Of a DNA stretch of 64,000 nucleotides, positions 11,128-28,754 are shown piece by piece; positions within the stretch are counted from its first letter, which is position 1; every line of letters starts with the position of its first letter. The notes under the pieces are model-generated. The model worked only from the letters and a program-made list of their open reading frames with translations, made no database searches and was not told the origin of the DNA. Source of the stretch: Klebsormidium nitens (lineage: Eukaryota; Streptophyta; Klebsormidiophyceae; Klebsormidiales; Klebsormidiaceae); the NCBI GenBank assembly GCA_000708835.1, contig DF237056.1:124001-188000 (forward strand), in the 5' to 3' direction. A program made the position numbers and the translations under genes.

Positions 11128-13191
11128 GGTAGCCGCACTGCTGAAAAACCTAATCTGCAGATCAGTGCGCTGGTTCGCACCTGATTGGTGCTGATCCGTA
11201 CTTTTAAACGACTGGTCACAAGGTAGTGCTTTTAGTAGCTCAACAGATGATAATGCTTTCTGTAACTAGAAGCTCACCTCTAAGGCGAAGTGGATGGTAT
11301 AGGGAATGTGGTAAACAGCCAGATTTTAGGCAGCCAGGAGTGGTCAAGCGACGACGTACTTGACTGCATGCTTGCGAGCTGCTCCTCAACTCTACTTTCT
11401 TTGCGAGTGTCTTTCAACAGCAAGTTGAAGGGCCACATTGATCAGCACCTGACGGAGTTATCCTCTTTCAACCGACTTCCCGTTGGAGCACCAAGCTCCC
11501 AAATGTACTTTCAGGTCAGCTTGTTGACTCGCATATTGCTTATAGCAAGACACCAAGCATGGGATTGTGCAAGTCGAATTCAGGTCCGGTTTTACTTGAT
11601 TGTGTGGGATAGCCTGGTTGAAGTTTCTGTTGGTCGTGTCTTGATGGATGGATCCAAGGTCCATGTTTTGTGCACAAGCTTGGATAAACATCAGTTGACA
11701 GTGGCACGTGCAGTTGGCAGTTGTGCGTTTCAAATTGGTCTTTTACATTGAAGGTTAGGTTGAGCAATCAAGCGATCTGCTGGCTAGAAGCATTCAAGTT
11801 GGGACAAGCAGATTTCCGGGGACCATTGTTTTGTGAAAGGCGCAACATTAAGTGAGAATATGCGTACGTTACTATCAATATGTGCATGATTTTACTAAAA
11901 TCTGGAGCCATCAAATTTTTCATATAGTAGCGACCACTTGTGACTCGGCTCCACAACTCAACAAGAGAGCTTCGGGTTGCATATAAGCCTATCAAAATGC
12001 GATCAGGCAAATGGTCTGTAATGATCGTGTTGTATGTGTCGAATCTCGATCGTCGTTGAAAAACGGGAGAATGCATGGTCATCCATCAACACACGTGCAT
12101 ATGTACTGTGCGAGAAGACAGTGCAGAAAGAAAATGATGCAATTGTGCTTTTGAAACGCACGCTGCAGTACCAACTTTCAATGGCCACGATTCGTTCTGA
12201 GCGAGCGACGAGCGTGTATTTGATAGGATGCTGCTCTGCTGCTGGCATGTTCGGAATTCAGGCCGCACTTGAATGAGCAAGCACAATTCCGAACAATGGT
12301 TCAGCATGCACTGCCAAGCACTAGCCTCAAGGACCGTACGCGCGAGCATGGCGGACCGGCACGTGACTCGAATAAGGTCTGAAGCGCGGCGCTGGCAGCC
12401 TGTCACTAACAGTAACTTCGGCAACGGCCGCTAATTGCGGGATTTGTGCTGACTGGCTGAGTCCTGACCCACACAGGAGCGCGGTCCACTCGCGATTTGG
12501 TAATTGCCTTTCAACAGCACCATAGCCTATGAAAATACACCTGCATGCAGACCATGACTTGGAGTCTGTACATGAGTGTGATTTGGTGGCTGCTATAGCC
12601 TACCTCGGGTACCGGTACCTACTGACCCCGCTGCGGACTCATCTCATTCTGCTTTTGCATGCACAGCTTTCTGGCGTCTCGCACCCGGTATGCTAAACCG
12701 AGCTCCAGAAAGTCAGATACACAGCTTTGTGTTCGCCCGGTAGATCAACGACGGTGGAGCCGGTTTCTAGCTGCATGCAGCACTGTTGGCACACACGAGT
12801 GAGGTTTCCAAGTGGCGTGCAGCAGAACAGGGATGAGGCAAGCGAACCAGCTGGACCCGACACGAAGCTAGATTTTGTGGATTTCTTTTTGAAAGCCCTA
12901 CGTGTCGTACTCCCATTGCAGGGTTGACTGACAAGTCCAAAACTTTTCACAAATGGCCTCCAGCTCGCAGTCAAACCTGTGACTGACTTGGCCTGCTCCC
13001 AAAGGAAAGGCAGCTCGCCTCACAGCTTGCTTGCCAGAGCCGACAATCCCCTAGTTTCCCGCAGGTCGCCAATTGTCTCACAAAAATTTTCTCGTCTACA
13101 ATTGAACGCCTGTGAAAGCGCCTTCAAGTACCAAATAAGCAATCAAGAACCTTCAGGGCTCAACCCGAGTACCAGGACCAATCAGCTAGCC
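11128..13191. other. Intergenic, no supported gene
   Basis: A 153-codon open frame at 11290-11751 (+) has no recognisable domain and starts just after the H2A.Z stop, so it is probably 3' UTR and spacer. A CACGTG box occurs near 12359. Nothing else stands out. Confidence 0.5.
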
Positions 13192-16100
13192 ATGGCTCAG
13201 AGGAACAAGTCCGGCAATGAGGCTGCCGCTAAGGCTGGCGCGGACTCCGCTGCCAAGATCGCTGACCGCACTGCGAGGGAGCAGGGTAAGAACCAGAAGG
13301 ATGCGTCCATCACTGAGGTGACCAAGGGTGGGGCCACCGTGCACACTACGGTGCAGCAGAACCAGGAGAGCGATCCCTACTGCCCCAGGGTCGATGAGAC
13401 CACGGTAAGTGTGACGTTGTTGTTTGGCAATTGTGCGCTGGAGCTGTTCTGGTTAACATTGTGCCATAGAGAGTGTCCAAAAGCTGTCGCCGTTCTAGAC
13501 TGAGCTGCATTTAGGAATGGGAAGAGGCTGTTGTTCAAGTATGTGTGTAGTTTTCTTTCAGGTTGTCCTTGTGAAATTTCACCTCTCTGACCATACTATG
13601 ATGACATGACTGGTCGGCAGTGCATGGAAGAGTCAAATGCGCCCTTCTTTGACTTCAGATCATCTGAGCAAGAAGCTTCAGCATTCTGACCGAGTTTGGA
13701 AGGTCTTGCTCTTCATTGAGCAAGAGAAGTTTCTTGGAGTGGCACTGCATGCAGATGGCTTCAAGCAGTGAAGTTCAGTGTGTGTCCGCGCCATTATTTG
13801 GAGATGCCATATGTACTCTGCGGGAAGCGATTAAACCTTGTCCTACAACCATCTTTGCACTATTTGTCTTTGTTCTAAAACAGCATTTCGTAAACTGGAT
13901 TCTCTGAGTCTGTTTGAACTTTACTGCAGACAGGTCGACAGGGTCAGGGACTGAGGCAGCTGCTGTCACTTCACTTGCAATACTTAGATCTAGTGTACAC
14001 GCCATGTACTGCACCCGCCATGTATTGCACTAAAATTCCAAGGGTTCTTGAAACTCTTAAAAGCAACAATGAAGAATTGCGAACGTAGACTGACATTGAG
14101 GCGAAGTAGAGACTTTAGATCGAGCATATTCGACCATTCTGGTAGATGGTACTAATTTGGTTACTTTTCTTGGATGCAGCCCCAGGAGTTTGAGACCAAA
14201 GTGCAGGTCATTCGCAAGACCCCTCAGATGAAGACCGTTGAGAAGACCGAGATGGTCAAGCGTCTCAGCCACGAGGAGAAGACCACGACCGTGCCTCGTA
14301 CCAAGGTTATCACTGAGGAGCGGACATCGATCACAAAGCACCCTGTTGTGAAGGAGGTGCAGAAGACGAGGACCATTGACGTGCACAGGTAATGCGAGAT
14401 ATGCATGCAGAGTACTAAACCTGACAACCATGCGAAGACATTATTATCACGCAAAGCGGTCGGAGCTTGTCTGGTGGAGACAGGTGTGCAGTCCGATGTT
14501 CAACATGATTGGTTATGACCATCTTGCTTTTCGGTTGACTCGTAGCGTGGTCGAAGTTCGGTATTTCCTCTCCAAACGAGAGGGGTGGTAGATAAGTAGG
14601 TGTGGTACAGTTGCTGGTTTCTTAGCACAACCGACTCGAATCCCTGTCTCAATGGTTTCCGATTCCGATTTCTATTTTCTTCTTGCAGGGTGATCGAGGA
14701 GGAGAAGGAGATCACCGAGACGGTTGACGTTGTCGAGCAGGTGTGTTAACCGAACAGTCTGTCGCCTTATAAATTAGCCCGTATATAGAGTTAGAAATGA
14801 CCTTTTTAGTTGTTTCTCTTTAGCGTACATCTCAGCATCCTCTACGTGGTAATTCGAAGTCTCACTAATAGACTGTCCACACAGTTCGTCGTAATCTGAG
14901 GTCCACTAGAAGTTTGCCGATACAGTTCGTGCAACGCCAGCTGAAGGATACAAATTTGCATACTCTCAAGTTTGACACAAATGTGTTGACGCCGTTTCGG
15001 CTAGTTCGACCGTGAACCTGAACTACAGCAAAGAAATGGCCACTAGGTTTTCCTCTTTCGATGTCCAATTTGATTTGAGCGTGTTGAGTCTCCGGTTTTT
15101 CAGGTGCGTGAGCGGAAGGTTGAGAAGGTGCCCAAGGTTATCTACGAGGAGAAGGAAACGTGGATCACCAAGCCGGTCGTCAGGCAGGTTGAGAAGAAGA
15201 GAACTATCAAGGTGCCCAGGTAAGCAAACGATGTGTCTCAGAAGAGCTTGCATCGTGTCGTCACCTGTTGATTTCAAATCCCGCAATGTTCTTAGCAGCC
15301 CGCATAACTATTGGCAGGTCATCTAGTTTGAAAGCTTCTGAGGCTTCTCGGGCCACGTTGGGGAATGAGAGATCCTTCCCACATTTGTAACGTCAGTACT
15401 AGTTTTAACGTGCAACTGTGCATGGTTAGCTCTTTGGTGAATTGTCACATCTTATTTCTTGAGATACATATCTGCTTATCCAAGTCAATCGGTTCATGTG
15501 TAGGGTTATCACTGAGAAGAAGGAAGAAGCGTACACCGACTACCAGACCGATGAGGTGGGTTAACGTTTCTCAAGTAGTTTGCAACGAAGCCGACCCGAT
15601 GGTTTCCTCAATTGTCAGCCATTCCTGCATCGAGACTGCGTAACACTTCATATGATCTGCTTACTCGTTGTAGAAGTTCACAAAATTCGTTTCTTCGACG
15701 TTGTAACGAGAGTGCAGCTGTGAGGCGTAATGCAACACAAGAGAGAGATTTCAAGTAGACTGAGATTTGTCACTAACCCATGATCTTTGAACTGTTTGGC
15801 AGGTCGAGGAGAAGAAGATCGAGAAGGTGCCCAGAGTTGTTACAGAGCAGGTCAAGCAGACCATGTCTGTGCCGGTCGTGACAGAGGTGCCCGTAACCAA
15901 GAAGGTGGAGGTGCCCACTGGAGAGTGAGTCGCGAATCTTCTGTTCTGCCAGATGGTAGATAGATTCTTTCGTGCTTGTCATTTCGTCAGGTTTTCTTGT
16001 TGATTCAGGGAGAAAAGATGGGTATCTGGTAATCGTATGTAGTTTTATGTTACGGATATTCTTTTTCTGTCGTGAATGTGTCGATTCTTTTGTACTCCAA

Positions 16101-16372
16101 ATGGCGGTTTGTCTTCTTTTGTCGTGAATATGTCGATCCTTTTCTATTTTAAATGGCGGGCATGTGAAATTCAATATGTCTTCGTTTTTGTTCTCAGGTA
16201 CTGCGAGGAGGTTGTGTCTCACGACCACGCCCCTGCTGCCCTTGGCCCGGCTGTCGTTCCCGAGAAGGTGACGTCCATCAGCGACAGCAAGCTGAAGACT
16301 TTGGAGAAGGATACTGAGGCTCCCGCTGAGGAGCCAAGGAGAGGGTTGTTGGGCAGATTGATTGGGGCATAG
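13192..16372 (+). CDS. Charged-repeat (alveolin-like) structural protein
   Basis: Seven exons (13192-13404, 14180-14388, 14689-14740, 15104-15219, 15504-15555, 15803-15924, 16198-16372) encode 312 aa. The start ATG sits in a strong context (AGCCATGGC). After an Ala/Lys-rich head the protein is a run of Val/Glu/Lys/Thr-rich units built like EKVPKVIYEEK ... TKPVVRQVEKKRT, repeated about three times, then a Pro/Ala-rich tail ending RRGLLGRLIGA. There are no membrane segments or catalytic motifs. The EK-VP-VV wording resembles charged repeat motif proteins such as alveolins and articulins, which form membrane skeletons in protists; that link is by composition only. A LEA-like or cell-cortex role is equally possible. 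Long exons 2, 4 and 6 each start at phase 0 and end at phase 2, and each is followed by a short exon; exons 3 and 5 are both exactly 52 nt. This pattern points to duplication of a two-exon unit. Confidence 0.8.
16069..16159. repeat. 52-bp tandem duplication in the last intron
   Basis: The stretch from 16069 (GTCGTGAATGTGTCGAT...) to ATGGCGG at 16107 recurs with a constant 52-base offset at 16121-16159, with a few substitutions. It lies in the final intron of the charged-repeat protein gene and looks like a recent local duplication. Confidence 0.6.
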
Positions 16373-19188
16373 ATATGATTGGACGAAAGTTGTGGGGAAG
16401 CGGAAAAGGTGTGAGGATTTGCTAACAGAAGTGTACCGTCTCGATTGGAGATGTCACCTTTTGGTGTAACACGTAGACGCTCGCTGTAACATGTTGTAAA
16501 CTTGCCATAGGAACAGTCCGATTTTGGAAAGACGAAATAAGAACACGCTCGCTTGTCTTACAAACCCACTGTTGCGGTTTTTTAGTGTCTCAACATCTTT
16601 TCAATCCATATTTACGAATATCTTACCTTCTCAAACTCTCGTGACACTCCAAATCACATCAAGTGTGCACAGGATTCGTTTTCTCGACATCATTTTTCAA
16701 TCTAAACAGAAAAGTAAAGTGCAAATAGTGTACTTAACCTGATATTCATGTATGTGCATTGTAAACTATTTCATATAACTTCTATCGCACATGGTTGTGA
16801 TGTGGTTGATAATATAACGGCAACGGATGATATTATTAATGAGAAAGTTGCAAGCTGACACCCTCCTCAAATACAATATTGAAGTCGAAAAAATATACGA
16901 AACCTATCATAGGTAACTGGAATAATATTTATATCATTGACCGATATTGCACACCCTTAATATATAACGTACATACTGACACTTTCGAAAATGTATTGAG
17001 CAAAGAAGGAATAATTGCTTGAATGGAACATACTGTTTGTAAGTTTCCTGAGGATCCCTTCGAGGGGTATTCCTCAAATATGGCTGAAGTGAAACATGTA
17101 CATGAGTTCGCCCACCTGCCACGACACCGATCACCAGATGTGTAAGCGCGGAATTGTGGAAGTTCATCACACCTGTCTGGCGCTTGTAAACTCGTCCCCT
17201 GAAGCGCCTCGCAACCGACCCATCGGCCTTCGATACATGCTACAGTGCCTTGCAAGTTCAATTGCAGAGGCTAGGCCCCCGCGGCAGCTCGAGCGGATCG
17301 CGACCCGGGGGCCCGCAGGCCGGGCTGGCCGGACGAGCGCGGCCGGGCCGGCCGCGCCAAAGTTTGCGGCAGGCGGACGCGCCGCCGCGCTGCGGCTACG
17401 ATGTGCCACTTCAAACTTGAAAGCCAGCATGTTGAACTCGCAGCTATAGCTTTCGAACCACGCCCGGGCAGAGAGTACTGCTTTGGAACTAGGGAACGTG
17501 AAAAAATGTGAAACCTGGGTCATGCGTTGCGCGTGCGAGAATTCCGGTAATGGTCCCATCAACAACCTCAATTTTACTTAGGGATGTACAAGGTACAGTC
17601 TGTTACACGTAGTGGGAGTACAAGCTATGCCAATCATTGGCACCGCAAATGTCGGTGAGTTTGCAATCCATGTTTTGTCCCGGTCGATGGGCTACCTTGC
17701 GCCAGAGTCCCAGTGTCTAATCTACCGAGATTGTGGGTATTATAGAATTTCCGCTCAAATTCACGTACCGACATCCAAGACTCCCGGTATGAAATTCTTG
17801 GTGTACACCCACAAATCCACTTGAAATCTATGTACCCAGCCTCAATTATAAAAAGAATCAAAGAAATCGTCAAGAACAGACGAATCGATGGTCCGCAATT
17901 CGAGTTTTCTGACATCCGCACCATCCAACGGCCCGCATCCAAAAACAACTATTAATCTCAGATTTTACAGCCCGAAGGGTGTATCCATAGGATTTTTCCT
18001 ATTTATCGTCAAATTCACTTGTATATTGCCATTTGGGTTGATCGTCCTTTAACATCCATAAGGGCCTAGCTAATTGAAACGCGGAATACCGCGTAGACCT
18101 GTTGCCAGTTGGTACCGTATACGGGGCAAAATCATGGGCAGATACCGTACCAGGGTACCTCAAGTCAGGGTTTTGGCAATAATATTGCCTTGTTTTCGCC
18201 TGGGCGAGTTGGGGGCCTGCTATGCATAAGGGGTCCGCCTTATCGTCCGGTCGTGCCCGGGAGTAGTATAGGGGACAGCCCCGGGAGCCCTGGTGGCCGG
18301 TCCCGACTTGCAGTTATTAGAGGACGTTCCCGGTTCGATACTCTTTAGATGTCCCGGCGTGTCAAGCTGTGATTCGATTCAGACCTCCTGCTCGTAGAGG
18401 GATAGAGAAGCCTCAACTTAACCGTCGGCCTGACTGAATTTGGTCAATGGATGTCAAAGGGGTGCGCTACTGTAACTGGCTCGGTTCACGTGCCCCGGTT
18501 CCGATCCGTCGATGAACTCACGCGTACGGCTGCATGTCGGTGCTTGGCGAGAAGCGATCCCCTTGCGCGCCCTCCGACCCCTTCCTAACCGATTCTCTGC
18601 CGAAAAGGCCACAACCTGGAAATGGGGCTCCTTTTAGTAGACAGGAAGCCTACTTTTTCAGTTGCAATAAGATGATCATTTACAAGCAGTAAGTACACAT
18701 ACGTGCCTCTTAACTTGAAAGTAGAAGCGCCTCCCCGACGTCGCGATTTGTTCTGGCATTGAGTACTGGTCTTTTTCATACGGCCATGCAGAAAAGATGA
18801 TGCATCTCATCTGCTCAAAATGGAGATTCAGAATACGCCTCCTTTCAATGCTGTGGCTAGCATTGCTGAGTGCAATTGCAGAGCATTTCCACCTTCTTAG
18901 CTGCACAAAAGCCATCGTTTCAAGATTGCCCATACTTGGACTCTGATAGACTTTCGCACTGAACAAGAGGCACCTTGACACTGCTCATGGCTTCTGAACA
19001 GCAGCTGACCTTTGGATAGTCTTCTGAGCTGAGGTTATCTGACAGTGAAAGGGCTCATTTCAAGCAACCACTGCTTCAACCAAGCATGGTTAATCACACG
19101 GTCATCTCTGTGCAGGTGGCTTTCGCTTCTGGGACTATTAGAGCAGTTATCCAATGCGCAGCTTCTCGCCGAGCTCTTCCGCCACCCA
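16373..19188. other. Intergenic; GC-rich island at 17270-17400
   Basis: No protein-like frame is recognised. The first part is AT-rich. The stretch 17270-17400 is strongly GC-rich with repeated GGCCGGGC and GCCGGCCG words. An upstream non-coding or short coding exon of the methyltransferase gene may lie in the last 500 bases. Confidence 0.45.
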
Positions 19189-20958
19189 ATGTTTCTCGTC
19201 TTTGTGGGCCTGGTGGCGTTCTTCCACGTTTCAGAGTTCACTTTAGCAGCCGTCTACGATCGCGACAATCTGGGATACCACTGTGAGTCCCTCTACAACA
19301 TTGACTTCTAGACCTAAAAACTACTATAGTACTTAAAGCCCAAGCGGCCCTAGAAGTCCTGCCTCACAAGCGCTTCCCATTGGAAGGAGAACAGAAGCAG
19401 GGTCTGTGATTTGTTTTGCCAAACAAGGCCACCAGGCCTGCTCTCCATGCCGTCCCGCAGTGGTGTTCTGTGTCAGGCAGGTTCACGTTTTTGAAACTAT
19501 CTTACTTCCAGTCGCATCATCGGACTGCCTTGCGTCGCTCTGGTGAATGGCTTGAGGGGGAGCCCCAGGTAACTTTGAAGTATGTTTGTGAGACAGGGAA
19601 AGATGATGAGTCGGTTGCCAAGTTGTCAACCCTTCCGCCACTTCACAAACATGACCTGTCGAGAAAACGATCAGCCAACATTACTTGGCACTAGTAAGAT
19701 CTCTCATTCCCCTTTCCTTCGTTGTTTCTGCAGCATGGCTCATCTCCCCGCCCTACTGCCTTGCCCTCCTGGCTGCGTGCGCCGAATACTGGGTAGAGTC
19801 CAGCCTGTTTCCAGGCATGAAGGGGCCTGATGTGGTGTCACTTGTCGGCTTAGTGGTTGCGCTACTAGGAGAGGCGATACGGAAGACTGGGATCATCACG
19901 GCGGGCAGCAGCTTCACACACCATATCAGGCACCACAGGGAGCAGAACCACAGGCTGATCACAGAGGGGATCTACAGGTAAGCCAGAAAGACTGGCAGTG
20001 CTTGTCTTCTCGTTTCTCTGTTCTCTGCGTTCTTGGAGACCGTTGCTGGCTAGCTGGCAGGGAAAGGGGACGAATGTCCTAGCTCCTAATGTGCGGTTTT
20101 CATTTGACGATGGACTGGGGCTGGTTGTGGCCGAAGTTTTGAGAATTCTGGGGTGGTCAGGGAATGGTGGAGGTCAGGAATGCCCTCGAGAAAGCCATAG
20201 CACACAGAAGCTGGCTCTTGGATAGTACTCTGAAGTCCTTTGTGCATAAAGTCTTTATGGATCTTCAGCTCGGCCGGCTTTTCTCCTGACTTACGCGTAA
20301 TGATCTTTTGCGGCCCCACCTTGTCCGCCGCTTCATTCGCAACCTGTGATTCATTCCTGGGTATTTCCTGGGTATTTTCCCTCTGCAACAAGGTCTTTGG
20401 CTAAACACGGTTGACATCCTGTTGAGAGTCTCGGTATGATCATCGTTCTTACCGCTGATCTGACTATTTTCGTCAAGGTACATTCGACATCCGGGCTACT
20501 TGGGGTGGTTCCTTTGGGCCGTGGGACTGCAAGCGATGCTGTGCAACCCGGTCTGCTTCATCTCCTTCGCCATCATCTCGTGGCGCTTCTTTGCTACTCG
20601 AATACCGTATCCTCAAGCTGCCGCTCCGTCCAACCTCTTTGATTGTATTCTGGCGTCCCTGCCTTGCTTTCAGATTGCTCCGATGCTCTGATCCTTGACC
20701 GTACCTCTATCCGTCCTCCACTCTTTCTTTGTACAGCATGATTGCTGATTCCGGAATTTGGTGAAGGCGGCCGTCGTACAAAGTATATTGCATCTGGAAG
20801 GTCGATTGTAAAGCTGATGGAAAAGTGAAGTATGCGGGTCCAGTTGAATCCTTGACGGACAGTTCAGCTACGAGGAACATTTCCTCGTCACGTTCTTTGG
20901 TGATAGGTATGATTCTTACCGAAAACGGACGCCAACATACATTCCATTCATAAAATGA
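19189..20958 (+). CDS. ICMT: Protein-S-isoprenylcysteine O-methyltransferase
   Basis: This is the ER membrane enzyme that methylates the C-terminal prenylcysteine of CaaX proteins (in plants ROP GTPases and G-gamma among others) using S-adenosylmethionine. Exons: up to 19282, 19734-19977, 20478-20606, 20868-20958, with phases 1, 2 and 2 matching. Landmarks are FFHVSEFTLAAV, EYWVESSLFPGMKG, the segment IRKTGIITAGSSFTH, RHPGYLGWFLWAVG, and the C-terminal RFFATRIPYEEHFLVTFFGD followed by RTPTYIPFIK. Several hydrophobic helices are evident. The C-terminal RHPGY and EE/H region is the conserved cofactor and catalytic area. The N-terminus is uncertain: the exon reads openly from 19045 but with no ATG before 19189, and CAG at about 19116 could be an acceptor joining an upstream exon. 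From 19189 the protein is 186 aa, slightly shorter than plant ICMT (about 197). Confidence 0.9.
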
Positions 20959-22023
20959 GCAAGCCGTTCTGATCAAGTCCGACCTTATCCTGAAGTTGCA
21001 TCAACTCCGTGCATAGGGCATTTGTTAAGGAAGCGGTGACGTGTTGTCACAAGAAAGCAAGCATGCATGGACGGTTCCAAGGAACAGCTTTGTGAATATG
21101 TCATATGCAAGTAATGAGCCGGCCACCGAACAATAATCTGCTCCAGTACTAACATGTACGATGCTATTTGACCCAACTTCAGCCACGTTTGTGTGGATTT
21201 CTATCCTCCAAGAGCTTACGACACGTTTTAGAAATCAACGTCTCGCGCCCTGAAAGGCTGAATGGAGCGGCAGAGCACCAGGTTCCAGGTTCCGACACGA
21301 AACAATGTTGACTTCTTACTAATAGCTTTCGATACAGGCCTCACGGCGTTGATTTATCCCAGGGGCCAATCAGTTTGCATGCATACGATATATGTGTACG
21401 CATGCCATAACACGCGGTAATTCGGCCATGATGTCACTGCTAGCTATAGCGCTATCGACTTACGACTTTCCTCGTCCTTCTAATTCGATCATGACGCGGG
21501 GATTATGTGCAGTCATATCCGCGAATGCGTTCATCGCGATTATGCCAGGCTATACAGAGTCACGTGTAACCAAATGAACTGTAATTGGTTAATATTGCCC
21601 GATTGACCACGACCGTCGCATCAGTGAGTGACGCATCCAAGTCACATGCATGAAAGATGATGGCAGCCGATTGATTCCATGATCCGTTTGCAAATACTAA
21701 GACTACGCATGTGGCAACCTTCTAAATAATTGGTTAAATAGCTCCTGTTCAGGTCGGCAGGTGCAACGGATCCAGCCCGAAAATCTACCAGCCGATTACG
21801 TGCAGCTGTTCAATCTATCCGTCACGCAATACGGAACCATCAGAGCGAAACGCGAACCTAATCTGAGCCCCCAATCGGGCGAACTGCCAGTAGCAACGCT
21901 TTATCCTACAAAGAACGGCCGCAGCCCTAACACAGTGTACACTTGGATGAATCAGCCGGCCTATAGCTAAGGGACCAACGCAATGCAACAGGTTATCGGT
22001 CCCCAACCGGTCACAGCAGTATT
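20959..22023. other. Intergenic between convergent ICMT and GGAT
   Basis: This is the shared 3' flank of two converging genes. Open frames here have no recognisable content. Confidence 0.5.
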
Positions 22024-27970
<5,947 letters not shown>

Positions 27971-28754
27971 CTTCGAAAGACGGCCTTGCAAACAGCGGGC
28001 TTTCAACCAAAAAACGGGCCCCTAAAAAGACAACCGGCCACGACAACGGACTCCCTACTTCAAAGACACTAAGATAGTTACACGAAAACTTGCTGGGGCA
28101 GGCTGGCAGTTGAGGAAAAGAGCTAGCACCACAAAATGCGCCCTGGTGACGTCGCCCCTCCTCCGTCTGCCAAACACGTTTCCGTCAGGAAGGGCCGGTA
28201 CGTAACTTTGCAGTCAGCCATGGACGATGACGTTCCGTTCCGTCCCCGACCAAGCAGTTCCTGAGTGATACCGGAGTCCGGCTGTCTTCTTTGGATCAGA
28301 AAGAGCCCGTTTCTTTTGAGACATGCAGCGCTAAGCACATGAATTTGAAAATCATGAATGAGTACGGCCTACTGGGAGCGCAACGGAACGGAACGGCGGA
28401 CTTATGGGTGCACTTGCGGGGTGGCATCTGGCAGCTCAGCCGATTGACAAGTGTACGCCTGCCAGCTTTCACGAGCTTCCAGCTCAGGAAGGCGAAAAGT
28501 GCATGCAATGGTGACTGTGGAAGGGAAGCGCGCGACCTTTCCATGGAAGGCAATTGCAGGGGCAGTTCCATCTGCTGGGTGCAAAAGCTTCCTGTTTGCT
28601 TTGCAGAAAGGCGATTGTTAAATTGGACAGGAAGCTAGACGTGCAATTGGTTGTCAGCTTGTTGAAGGAAAGTGTCTCTTGCAAGCAACTTGTAGAAGGG
28701 ATTAAGTGCTACATCTGGTTAATGAGCAACACGCAAACTTGAAAAGCAGAAACA
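27971..28754. promoter_or_regulatory. Divergent intergenic promoter region, GGAT / J-X-LEA
   Basis: These 784 bases separate the ATG of the minus-strand aminotransferase from the ATG of the plus-strand J-X-LEA gene, so both promoters and 5' UTRs must lie here unless upstream exons exist. I see no clear TATA box or stress element that I would defend. Confidence 0.4.

Noticed and set aside
11290-11751. 153-codon plus-strand frame after H2A.Z
   Set aside because: No domain, no splice support and a position in the 3' flank; taken as chance.
19045-19188. ICMT start at 19045
   Set aside because: The codon is GTG, not ATG; the true N-terminus is either 19189 or comes from an unseen upstream exon.
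27971-28006. Longer N-terminus for GGAT starting at 28006
   Set aside because: The codon at 28006 is TTG; the ATG at 27970 fits the family length and has better context.
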